From Paracoccaceae bacterium (lineage in GTDB: Bacteria > Pseudomonadota > Alphaproteobacteria > Rhodobacterales > Rhodobacteraceae): a stretch of 16,438 nucleotides of DNA. Location: positions 1 through 16,438 of the forward strand of contig JAFGVZ010000051.1 of the NCBI GenBank assembly GCA_016937725.1, written 5' to 3'. The notes beneath the pieces are model-generated. The model had not been told where the DNA came from and made no database searches. It worked only from the letters and a program-made list of their open reading frames with translations. Both the position numbers and the translations under genes were made by a program. Shown here in pieces: positions 6,415 through 12,940 of this stretch (position 1 is its first letter; every line of letters begins with the position of its first letter).

Positions 6415-7635
6415 CTAGGCTTTGCCCTGTTTGACCACGCCTTCGTCGAAGAGCGACGCGATTTCGCTGTCGGGCAGGCCGATCACGTCGCCCAAGATCG
6501 CTTCGGTATGTTCACCGAGGATGGGCGCGCGCACCGGCGCTTGGCGCGGGTCGTGGCTGAAGGACATGGGCGTGCCGGGGACGCGGTAGCGGCCGATGCC
6601 GGGTTGGTCAAGCATAGAGAAGATGGGATTGTCGAGGGACATGTCCTCGTCTTCTGCCACGGCCTGTTTGAAGTCGCGGAATTGCGACCATGTCACGCCC
6701 GCTTTCTCGAAGGCTTCGGCGAAGTCGGCGACTTTGCGGGTGGCGAAGAAGGGGCGCAGCACTTCGGTGATCGCATGGCGATGCTCCCAGCGCGCGCCCT
6801 CCCCTTTCAGCGAGGTGCCAAGCTGCGCTTCGAGCGCGGCGATGGCTTCTGTCGTGCCGGTGACCTTTTGCAAGCCGCGCCATTGGTTGTCGGTCAGGCC
6901 GATGACCATGACGCGCTTGCCATCCGCGCATATAAAATCTTGCCCGTAAGCGCCGTAAAGCGCGTTGCCGGATTTGGGGCGCGAGATGCCGTTGACCTCT
7001 ACTTCGCCGATCACGCCGAGATGGCCAAGCATGGCGGCGGCGACGTCCTTGAGCGCCAGATCGACCGCAGAGCCGTGACCGTGGCGCAGGCGTTTGCGTT
7101 CCGCTGCCAAGAGGGCCGAGACAACCATGTTGCCCGCAATGCAATCCCAGGCGGGCAGCGCGTGGGCGACGGGATCTGTCGACCCCTCTGGCCCGGTCGC
7201 CATGGGAAAGCCAAGCGCGGGGTTGACGGTGTAATCCACCGCCGGGCGGCCCGCGCGGTCGCCGGTGAGCGTGACCATGCACAGGTCGGGGCGGCGGGCG
7301 GAGAGGGTTTCATAATCCATCCAGCCCTTCACGCGCAGGTTGGTGATGAAAAGGCCCGCATCATCCCCCGGCGCGCAAATGAGTTCGGAGATGATCTCGC
7401 GCCCGCGCGGGTGTTTCATGTCGATGGCGATGGAGCGTTTGCCCTTGTTCATGCCAGCCCAGAACATGCTGGCGCCGGATTTGGCGACGGGCCAGCGCCC
7501 TGCGTCCAACCCCCCTTCGATACGGTCGAAGCGGATCACATCCGCGCCCATCTGCGCCAGCGTCATGCCCGCGAGCGGCACAGCCACGAAGGCCGAGCCT
7601 TCGACCACGCGCATACCTTTCAGGATGCCGCTCAT
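6415..7635 (-). CDS. mct: CaiB/BaiF family (class III) CoA transferase, Mct-like (mesaconyl-CoA C1-C4 CoA transferase)
   Basis: A 406-aa family III CoA transferase. These enzymes use a catalytic Asp to form an aspartyl-CoA anhydride; here it is Asp164 in HALPAWDCIAGNM, near the position I recall for Chloroflexus Mct. The N-terminus ILKGMRVVEGSAFVAVPLAGMTLAQMGADVIRFD, the FWAGMNKGKRSIAID segment and GLTDNQWRGLQKVTG (mid-protein) closely resemble, from memory, Mct (2-methylfumaryl-CoA isomerase) of the 3-hydroxypropionate bicycle. That enzyme moves CoA within mesaconyl-CoA from C1 to C4. The frame extends to an ATG at 7665, but the start at 7635 is preferred: its ATG overlaps the upstream stop (ATGA), a GGAG lies upstream, and it gives the family N-terminus. 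Last gene of the six-gene operon. Family is certain; the Mct activity is likely but could instead be an itaconate- or other dicarboxylate-CoA transferase. Confidence 0.8.
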   Translation of the reverse strand: MSGILKGMRVVEGSAFVAVPLAGMTLAQMGADVIRFDRIEGGLDAGRWPVAKSGASMFWAGMNKGKRSIAIDMKHPRGREIISELICAPGDDAGLFITNLRVKGWMDYETLSARRPDLCMVTLTGDRAGRPAVDYTVNPALGFPMATGPEGSTDPVAHALPAWDCIAGNMVVSALLAAERKRLRHGHGSAVDLALKDVAAAMLGHLGVIGEVEVNGISRPKSGNALYGAYGQDFICADGKRVMVIGLTDNQWRGLQKVTGTTEAIAALEAQLGTSLKGEGARWEHRHAITEVLRPFFATRKVADFAEAFEKAGVTWSQFRDFKQAVAEDEDMSLDNPIFSMLDQPGIGRYRVPGTPMSFSHDPRQAPVRAPILGEHTEAILGDVIGLPDSEIASLFDEGVVKQGKA

Positions 7636-8510
7636 GCGGACCACTCCATCCGGGCCTGCATGCATTGATGGTTCGATGTGCCAGCCACGCTGAACAGGTC
7701 GACCGCCGGGGCGTCCTTGTCCAACTGGCCGACAAGGGCGGTGTCCTCTGTGTGGAACATCGGGTGCACTCCTTTGAAGCGGAAGCGTTTGGGTGTCTGC
7801 CCGGTATGGCGGCAGGCAGCTTCCATCAGCAGGCAGGCCTGCATGGGCCCATGCACGATCAGGGCGGGGTATTTCTCGACCTCGCGCGCATAGGGCATGT
7901 CGTAATGGATGCGGTGCGCGTTGAAGGTCACGGCGGAAAAGCGGAAGAGCCGCGCTTCATTCATCGGCACGACCTCTCGGAAATCGGGGGCGTCGGGCGC
8001 GGGAATGGCGCGGGGCGGGCGAAATTCGTCGGGCATGTCCAGATAGACGATGTCCTGTTCTTCGCGGATGGACCCGTTCTTGCCGTGCAAATAATGGCCC
8101 ACGCGGACGAAGAACATGGACCCTGTGGTGCCCTGCTTTTCGGTCACGGCCAGAATTTCAGAGCGCCGATGCAGGGTTTCGCCCACTTCCAGCGCGCCCG
8201 TCCATTCCAGCTTGCCCCCCGCCCACATGCGGCGCGGATAGGGCAAGGGCGGCAGAAAGCCCCCAAGCGCCGGGTGGCCATCGGTGCCGAGTTCAGCAAG
8301 CGGCACGAATTCGGGGAACGCGATCCAGTGCCATAAGGGCGGCAGGGGCGCGCCGATGCGCAGATCATGCGGCGGGGCCGATGCATGCGACAGCGTCGCG
8401 CCCATCATGCCCGCCAGGTTCAGCGTCAGCGCGCCGTCATGTTCTTCCACGCGGCCGACCCATGCTTGGGGGTCGGCCGCGGCTTTGTTTTCATACCCTT
8501 CGGGGTGCAT
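7632..8510 (-). CDS. meh: MaoC/HTD2-like hot-dog hydratase, Meh-like (mesaconyl-C4-CoA hydratase candidate)
   Basis: A 292-aa double-hot-dog protein of the FAS1-type dehydratase / HTD2-like group that hydrates enoyl-CoAs reversibly. The N-terminal half has ALGGFLPPLPYPRRMWAGGKLEW (81-103) and GETLHRRSEI (110-119). The C-terminal half has the hydratase signature FSAVTFNAHRIHYD (191-204), with candidate catalytic Asn/His/Asp, then ALIVHGPMQACLLME (216-230). Relatives include mesaconyl-C4-CoA hydratase (Meh, yielding citramalyl-CoA) of the 3-hydroxypropionate bicycle and itaconyl-CoA hydratase of itaconate catabolism. Next to an Mct-like transferase and a malyl-CoA lyase, both roles fit, and Meh is favoured because of the Mct resemblance. 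The start codon overlaps the mtkB stop by one base (TAATG) and the stop overlaps the mct start (ATGA), so expression is tightly coupled. Exact substrate is an inference. Confidence 0.75.
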   Translation of the reverse strand: MHPEGYENKAAADPQAWVGRVEEHDGALTLNLAGMMGATLSHASAPPHDLRIGAPLPPLWHWIAFPEFVPLAELGTDGHPALGGFLPPLPYPRRMWAGGKLEWTGALEVGETLHRRSEILAVTEKQGTTGSMFFVRVGHYLHGKNGSIREEQDIVYLDMPDEFRPPRAIPAPDAPDFREVVPMNEARLFRFSAVTFNAHRIHYDMPYAREVEKYPALIVHGPMQACLLMEAACRHTGQTPKRFRFKGVHPMFHTEDTALVGQLDKDAPAVDLFSVAGTSNHQCMQARMEWSA

Positions 8511-9406
8511 TATGCAGCAGCCTTTTTGCCAAGAATCTCTGCCACCGTCACCCCCATGGAGGACGGATTCGGCGCGACCTTGATGCCTGCTTCCTGCAAG
8601 ATGACAACCTTTTCCTGAGCACTTTCCCCAAAGGCAGAGATGATAGCGCCAGCATGGCCCATCTTCCGGCCCTTGGGGGCGGAGAGACCGGCGATATAGG
8701 CCGCGACTGGTTTGGTCATGTGATCGCGGATATATTCGGCGGCTTCGGCTTCCTGCGGGCCACCGATTTCGCCGATCATCATCACCGCATCGGTGTCGGG
8801 ATCATTCTCGAACAGTTCCAGAATGTCCTTGAAGCTGGAGCCGTTGATCGGGTCGCCGCCAATACCCACCGAGGTGGACACGCCAATGCCCAGTTCCTTC
8901 ATCTGGCTGGCAGCCTCGTAGCCCAGCGTGCCGGACCGGCCCACGATACCCACACGGCCCGGCATGTAGATATGCGGGGGCATGATGCCCATGAAGCCAA
9001 TGCCGGGGCTGATGACGCCCGCGCAGTTCGGCCCGATCAGGCGCATCTTGCGGTCGGCCTTGTAGCGGCGCAGGAAGCGTTTGACCTTCATCATGTCTTG
9101 CGCGGGAATGCCATCCGCCACGCTAACGGCCACACGAATGCCCGCATCTGCCGCTTCCATCATCGCATCGGCGGCAACGGGGGGCGGCACGAACATCAGG
9201 GACGCGTCGGCACCGGTCGCTTCCACCGCTTCGCGCACGGTGTTGAATACGGGCTTGCCCAGCACCGTGGTGCCGCCGCGACCCGGCGTTACGCCGCCCA
9301 CGACATTGGTGCCGGTTTCGATCATTTCCTGCGCATGGAACTGGCCGATACGGCCCGAAATGCCCTGCACGATGATCTTGGTTTCTGGAGTAATCAGGAT
9401 AGCCAT
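8510..9406 (-). CDS. mtkB: Malate-CoA ligase (malate thiokinase) alpha subunit
   Basis: A 298-aa subunit of the succinyl-CoA synthetase alpha family, carrying the CoA-binding Rossmann domain (about 1-125) and the ligase domain with the phosphohistidine loop (GRKMGHAGAIISAFGESA, His251). Features that in my memory distinguish methylotroph MtkB from SucD are the FHAQEMIETGTNVVGGVTPGRGG N-terminus (23-45), IPAQDMMKVKRFLRRY (100-115), RSGTLGYEAASQMKELGIGVSTSVGIGGDPINGSSF (157-192) and VAPNPSSMGVTVAEIL near the end. With MtkA it makes malyl-CoA from malate, CoA and ATP in the serine cycle; the reverse reaction would release malate. Shine-Dalgarno AGGACC precedes the ATG, 15 bp after the mtkA stop. 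The neighbours mcl and sgaA argue strongly against a plain TCA-cycle sucD, which normally sits near sucAB or mdh. Confidence 0.88.
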   Translation of the reverse strand: MAILITPETKIIVQGISGRIGQFHAQEMIETGTNVVGGVTPGRGGTTVLGKPVFNTVREAVEATGADASLMFVPPPVAADAMMEAADAGIRVAVSVADGIPAQDMMKVKRFLRRYKADRKMRLIGPNCAGVISPGIGFMGIMPPHIYMPGRVGIVGRSGTLGYEAASQMKELGIGVSTSVGIGGDPINGSSFKDILELFENDPDTDAVMMIGEIGGPQEAEAAEYIRDHMTKPVAAYIAGLSAPKGRKMGHAGAIISAFGESAQEKVVILQEAGIKVAPNPSSMGVTVAEILGKKAAA

Positions 9407-9421
9407 TCTGGTGGTCCTTTC

Positions 9422-10594
9422 TTATGCAGCGGCGGAATTGGGGCGCGCGTTGACGGCGGCCTCGGCGGCCTCTGCCAAGGTGCCTGCGGTGATGATCGGC
9501 ACATCGGCGCTTTCCAGAATGCGGCGGCCTTCGTCCACATTCGTGCCCGCCAAGCGAACGACAACCGGGATGGTCATGCCCACTTCCTTATAGGCCTGCA
9601 CAACACCTGCCGCGATCCAGTCGCAGCGGTTGATGCCGGCGAAGATGTTCACCAAGATCACGCTGACATTCGGGTCGGTCAGAACCGTGCGGAACGCGGT
9701 CACAACGCGCTCGGCGCTGGCGCCGCCGCCAATGTCGAGGAAGTTGGCGGGTTCGGCCCCGGCCAGCTTGATCATGTCCATCGTGGCCATGGCGAGGCCG
9801 GCCCCGTTGATGATGCAGCCGATATCGCCATCAAGGCCGATGTAGGACAGGCCAGAGCCTGCCGCCATCGCCTCGCGCGGGTCTTCCTGGGACAGGTCAC
9901 GCAGCGCGGCCACTTCGGGGCGGCGGAACATGGCGTTGGTGTCAAAGCTCATCTTGGCATCCAGCGCCACCAGATCGCCCGAACCGGTAATGGCCAGCGG
10001 GTTGATTTCGACCATGGTCGCATCCAGATCGCGGTAAGCGCGGTAGCAGGCGCGCAGCGTATTGATCATCTGGCCAATCTGGTTGCCGGTCAGACCCAGA
10101 CGGAAGGCCAGTTCGCGCGCCTCAAAGTCGCACAGGCCCGTGGCCGGGTCGACGATCATGCGCACAAGGCTGTCGGGGTCTTTCTCGGCCAGTTCCTCGA
10201 TCTCCATCCCGCCAGCACCCGACGCGACGATCATGATGCGTTCCGATTTGCGGTCCAGCACGAAGCCCAGGTAGATTTCCTGCGCGATATCGGTCGCCGC
10301 TTCGACCCACAGGCGGTAAACGCCTTTGCCCGCCGGGCCAGATTGCTTAGTGACAAGCTGACGGCCCAGAATGCCCGCCGCGAATTCGCGCACCTCGTCC
10401 TCGGTGCGGCAGAATTTCACGCCGCCTGCTTCGCCGCGCCCACCCGAATGAATTTGCGCCTTGATAACCACCGGCAGACCGATCTCGCGGGCTTGATACG
10501 CCGCTTGCTCGGGTGAATAGGCCAGACCGCCACGCGGCACCGGGACACCGAATTTGGCCAGAATGTCCTTAGCCTGATGTTCATGAATATCCAT
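9422..10594 (-). CDS. mtkA: Malate-CoA ligase (malate thiokinase) beta subunit
   Basis: A 390-aa ATP-grasp subunit of the succinyl-CoA synthetase beta family. The N-terminal ATP-grasp region has MDIHEHQAKDILAKFGVPVP (1-20) and VIKAQIHSGGRGEAGGVK (43-60). TMVEINPLAITGSGDLVALDAKMSFD is the Mg-ATP-binding segment. The C-terminal CoA-ligase domain has GLAMATMDMIKLAGAEPANFLDIGGGAS and VNIFAGINRCDWIAAGVV. The last of these, with AGINRCDW in place of the GGIxRCD of typical SucC, and the SYIGLDGDIGCIINGAG run are, from memory, characteristic of methylotroph MtkA. Partner of the adjacent mtkB product; together they form malyl-CoA from malate at the expense of ATP. A strong Shine-Dalgarno (GGGAGGAG) lies upstream; the gap from the mcl stop is 22 bp. 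Third gene of the operon. A succinate-specific enzyme remains a minor alternative. Confidence 0.9.
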   Translation of the reverse strand: MDIHEHQAKDILAKFGVPVPRGGLAYSPEQAAYQAREIGLPVVIKAQIHSGGRGEAGGVKFCRTEDEVREFAAGILGRQLVTKQSGPAGKGVYRLWVEAATDIAQEIYLGFVLDRKSERIMIVASGAGGMEIEELAEKDPDSLVRMIVDPATGLCDFEARELAFRLGLTGNQIGQMINTLRACYRAYRDLDATMVEINPLAITGSGDLVALDAKMSFDTNAMFRRPEVAALRDLSQEDPREAMAAGSGLSYIGLDGDIGCIINGAGLAMATMDMIKLAGAEPANFLDIGGGASAERVVTAFRTVLTDPNVSVILVNIFAGINRCDWIAAGVVQAYKEVGMTIPVVVRLAGTNVDEGRRILESADVPIITAGTLAEAAEAAVNARPNSAAA

Positions 10595-10616
10595 GGTTTC
10601 TCCTCCCTCTCAGGGT

Positions 10617-11558
10617 TCAGCCCTTGGCTGCGATTTGTTCGGCAACTTCGATCAGGTTGCGGGCCATCTTCTCTGATGCCGCATCGATCATCTTGCCATC
10701 CAGCGACGCGGCCCCTTTGCCAGCGGCTTCGGCCTTCTTCAGCTCTTCGATGATGCGGTGCGCTTTGGTCACTTCAGATTCGGGCGGGCTGAACACTTCG
10801 TTGGCCAGCGCGATCTGGCTGGGGTGAATGGCCCATTTGCCTTCGCAACCCAGTGCGGCCGCGCGACGTGCGCCAGCCTTGTAACCTTCGGGATCGGAAA
10901 AATCACCGAACGGCCCATCGACCGCGCGCAGACCGTAGGCGCGGCAGGCCACGACCATGCGGGTGATCGACGCATGCCACTGGTCGCCCGGATAATCGGG
11001 GTTCAGACCGCCGATATTCGTGGTGCGCGCGCGCATGGAGGCCGCGTAGTCGGCCACGCCAAAGTGCAGGCATTCCAGACGCCCACCGAATTGCGCGATG
11101 GCTTCGACATTGGCCATGCCCAAAGCGGTCTCGATCAGTGCCTCAAGCCCCACACGGGTTTTCAGACCGCAGCCTTGCTCGATCTGGTTCACCATCGCTT
11201 CGACCATATAGAGGTCCGACGGCACGCCCACTTTCGGCACCAGCAGCGTGTGCACCCGGTCGCCCGCCTGTTCCATGATGTCGACGACATCCCGATACAT
11301 GTAATGCGTGTCCAACCCGTTGATGCGCACCGACACGGTCTTGCCCTTGGCTTCCCAGTCGATCTCGTTCAGCAGCTTGACGGCATTCTTGCGGGCCTGC
11401 TCTTTCTCGGGCGGCGCGACGGCATCTTCCAGATCGAGGAAAACTACGTCGGCATCGCTCTCGGCGGCCTTGACCACCATATCGATATTCGAGGCCGGAA
11501 CCGCCAGTTCAGAACGGTGCAGCCGTTGCCGCCGAAGCGGGTGCAAAGTGTGTGACAT
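10617..11558 (-). CDS. mcl: Malyl-CoA lyase (HpcH/HpaI, CitE-like family)
   Basis: A 313-aa TIM-barrel lyase that splits malyl-CoA into acetyl-CoA and glyoxylate. Homologues also use beta-methylmalyl-CoA (propionyl-CoA plus glyoxylate), and some use citramalyl-CoA. Visible motifs are RLHRSELAVPASN (12-24), FLDLEDAVAP (40-49), the CoA/phosphate-contact VRINGLDTHYMYRDVVDIME (77-96), LLVPKVG (105-111), GLEALIETALGMANVEAIA (137-155) with the Mg-binding Glu, FGVADYAASMRARTT (166-180) and KWAIHPSQIALANEVF (241-256). The style is close to the Methylobacterium serine-cycle lyase as I recall it rather than to the Rhodobacter Mcl1. A Shine-Dalgarno AAAGGGA precedes the ATG, 23 bp after the sgaA stop. 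In this operon it links malate thiokinase to glyoxylate and could also serve the Mct/Meh branch. Confidence is high for malyl-CoA lyase, with unknown breadth of substrates. Confidence 0.92.
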   Translation of the reverse strand: MSHTLHPLRRQRLHRSELAVPASNIDMVVKAAESDADVVFLDLEDAVAPPEKEQARKNAVKLLNEIDWEAKGKTVSVRINGLDTHYMYRDVVDIMEQAGDRVHTLLVPKVGVPSDLYMVEAMVNQIEQGCGLKTRVGLEALIETALGMANVEAIAQFGGRLECLHFGVADYAASMRARTTNIGGLNPDYPGDQWHASITRMVVACRAYGLRAVDGPFGDFSDPEGYKAGARRAAALGCEGKWAIHPSQIALANEVFSPPESEVTKAHRIIEELKKAEAAGKGAASLDGKMIDAASEKMARNLIEVAEQIAAKG

Positions 11559-11581
11559 TCTATGTCCCTTTCAATGATTGG

Positions 11582-12799
11582 TTATTCAGCCGCGATCGGG
11601 GTGCTTTCCACGACCCGCGGACGGTCAAGACGCTTCCCGTCGGACCAATAGCGTTGAGCGCTCGCCAGCCCCGCGCCAAGTTCGATATCCATGCCTGCAC
11701 GCCACATGGCCATTTCGGCCATGGACAGCGCGCCCGCCAAGGTGCCTTCGTTCACCCAGCCCAGATGCCCGATGCGGAAAACGCGGCCCGCCAAGCGACC
11801 AAGGCCACCGCCGAAGGATGCGCCAAGTTCGTCATGCGCAATGGCAATCACTTCGCGCGCATCGATATGCATGGGTGTGCGAATGGCCGTCACGGTGTCG
11901 GAATAAAGCGTCGGGTGCTCGGCAACCATGTCCAGACCCCAAGCCTGCACCGCGGCGCGCACGCCACCCGCCATGCGGGCGTGACGGGCGATGACATTGT
12001 CGATGCCTTCGTCCAAAAGCAGACCGACCGCGGCGCGCATGCCATGCAGCAGCGGAATGGGCGGCGTGTAGGGGAAATGGCCATCCTGTTGCAGGCGCAC
12101 CATGTCGGTAAATTCGAAATACGCGCGGCGCATGGTGGCGGTTTTGGCAGCCTCCATCGCCTTGTCACTCACGCCCAGAATTCCCACACCAGCGGGGCAC
12201 ATCAGCCCTTTCTGGCTGCCAGTCACGGCCAGATCGACACCCCAATCGGCCATCCGAAACTCGATAGAGCCGATGGACGACACGCCATCCACGAACAAGA
12301 GCGCGTCGTGGAAAGTCATGTCCAGCGCCCGGCGCACGGCGGCCACGTCAGAGGTGACGCCGGTCGCGGTTTCGTTATGGGTGACGAAAACAGCCTTGAT
12401 GCGGTCATCCTTGTCGGCACCCAAACGGCGCTCAATTTCCTTGACAGGAATACCCGCGCCCCAAGCAACGTCGACCAAGTCCACGTCCAGCCCAAGGCGA
12501 CCTGCCATCTGCGCCCAGAGTTCCGAGAAATGGCCATGCCGCGCCATCAGAACCCGGTCACCGGGCGACAGCGTGTTGGTGATCGCAGCTTCCCACGCGG
12601 CGGTGCCAGAGCCGGGGAAGACGAACATCTGCCCGCCCTCCATCCACATAATCTGGCGAAGGCCCTGCGCAATGTCGCGGCCAAGGTCACCAAAACCGGG
12701 GGCGCGATGATCCTCGGCAGGCACGTTCATGGCGCGGCGCACCACCTCTGGAACAGGCGTGGGGCCGGGGCAAAAAAGATGGCGTTGTCCGATGGTCAT
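11582..12799 (-). CDS. sgaA: Serine-glyoxylate aminotransferase
   Basis: A 405-aa class V (fold type I) PLP aminotransferase that converts serine plus glyoxylate to hydroxypyruvate plus glycine, the entry step that feeds glycine back in the serine cycle. The motifs are QRHLFCPGPTPVPEVVRRAM (5-24), DHRAPGFGDLGRDI (30-43), FPGSGTAAWEAAI (61-73, PLP phosphate site), FVDGVSSIGS (169-178, with Asp171 contacting the PLP nitrogen) and TGSQKGLMCPAGVG (193-206), where Lys197 is the Schiff-base lysine. FRIGHLGWVNEGTL lies near the end. The frame is open to 13003, but the ATG at 12799 has a strong Shine-Dalgarno (GGGAGGA, 8 bases away) and gives the family length; the upstream extension would run through the regulator promoter and gene start. 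First gene of the minus-strand operon. Alanine-glyoxylate specificity is the alternative, but the mcl/mtk context favours serine. Confidence 0.92.
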   Translation of the reverse strand: MTIGQRHLFCPGPTPVPEVVRRAMNVPAEDHRAPGFGDLGRDIAQGLRQIMWMEGGQMFVFPGSGTAAWEAAITNTLSPGDRVLMARHGHFSELWAQMAGRLGLDVDLVDVAWGAGIPVKEIERRLGADKDDRIKAVFVTHNETATGVTSDVAAVRRALDMTFHDALLFVDGVSSIGSIEFRMADWGVDLAVTGSQKGLMCPAGVGILGVSDKAMEAAKTATMRRAYFEFTDMVRLQQDGHFPYTPPIPLLHGMRAAVGLLLDEGIDNVIARHARMAGGVRAAVQAWGLDMVAEHPTLYSDTVTAIRTPMHIDAREVIAIAHDELGASFGGGLGRLAGRVFRIGHLGWVNEGTLAGALSMAEMAMWRAGMDIELGAGLASAQRYWSDGKRLDRPRVVESTPIAAE

Positions 12800-12875
12800 G
12801 GCGGGCGTCCTCCCAAACACTCTGCAGGGACCATGCGCCACAAAATCAGAATCGTGAATTCTTTCCGGGTCCTGC

Positions 12876-12928
12876 TGTAAATGCGAAGATTTACATGTTA
12901 CAATTCGTGTAAATATGTGAATTTTACA
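12876..12928. promoter_or_regulatory. Two TGTAAA/TTTACA palindromes in the shared sgaA/regulator promoter
   Basis: Site 1 is TGTAAAT-N6-ATTTACA (12876-12895) and site 2 is TGTAAAT-N7-TTTTACA (12908-12928). Their left half-sites are 32 bp apart, about three helical turns. Between them TTACA-N5-TGTAA (12898-12912) supplies a third partial palindrome that shares a half-site with site 2. A loose promoter reading toward the regulator (TTTACA 12890-12895, 18-bp spacer, TATGTG 12914-12919) would overlap both sites. An AT-rich symmetric array between divergent genes, one of them an HTH regulator, is the classical layout of an autoregulated operator. That ScfR-family proteins bind AT-rich palindromes is from memory; binding here is an inference. 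Confidence 0.65.
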
Positions 12929-12940
12929 GGATACAATAGC

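Noticed and set aside
6325..7668. 447-codon open frame on the plus strand
   Set aside because: Antisense to the mct-like CoA transferase; no recognisable domain, biased His/Arg/Gly composition.
8381..10516. 711-codon open frame on the plus strand
   Set aside because: It lies opposite meh, mtkB and mtkA, which have clear family motifs and ribosome binding sites. The translation is His/Gly/Ala-rich, typical of an antisense frame in GC-rich DNA.
8510..10594. Reading the two ligase subunits as ordinary TCA-cycle succinyl-CoA synthetase (sucCD)
   Set aside because: The neighbours are mcl and sgaA, and the sequences carry features (AGINRCDW in the beta subunit; the VVGGVTPGRGG / IPAQDMMKVKRFLRRY style in the alpha subunit) that fit malate thiokinase. 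An alignment would be decisive.
11552..12880. 442-codon open frame on the plus strand
   Set aside because: Antisense to sgaA, which has all its PLP motifs; it also runs into the operator region.
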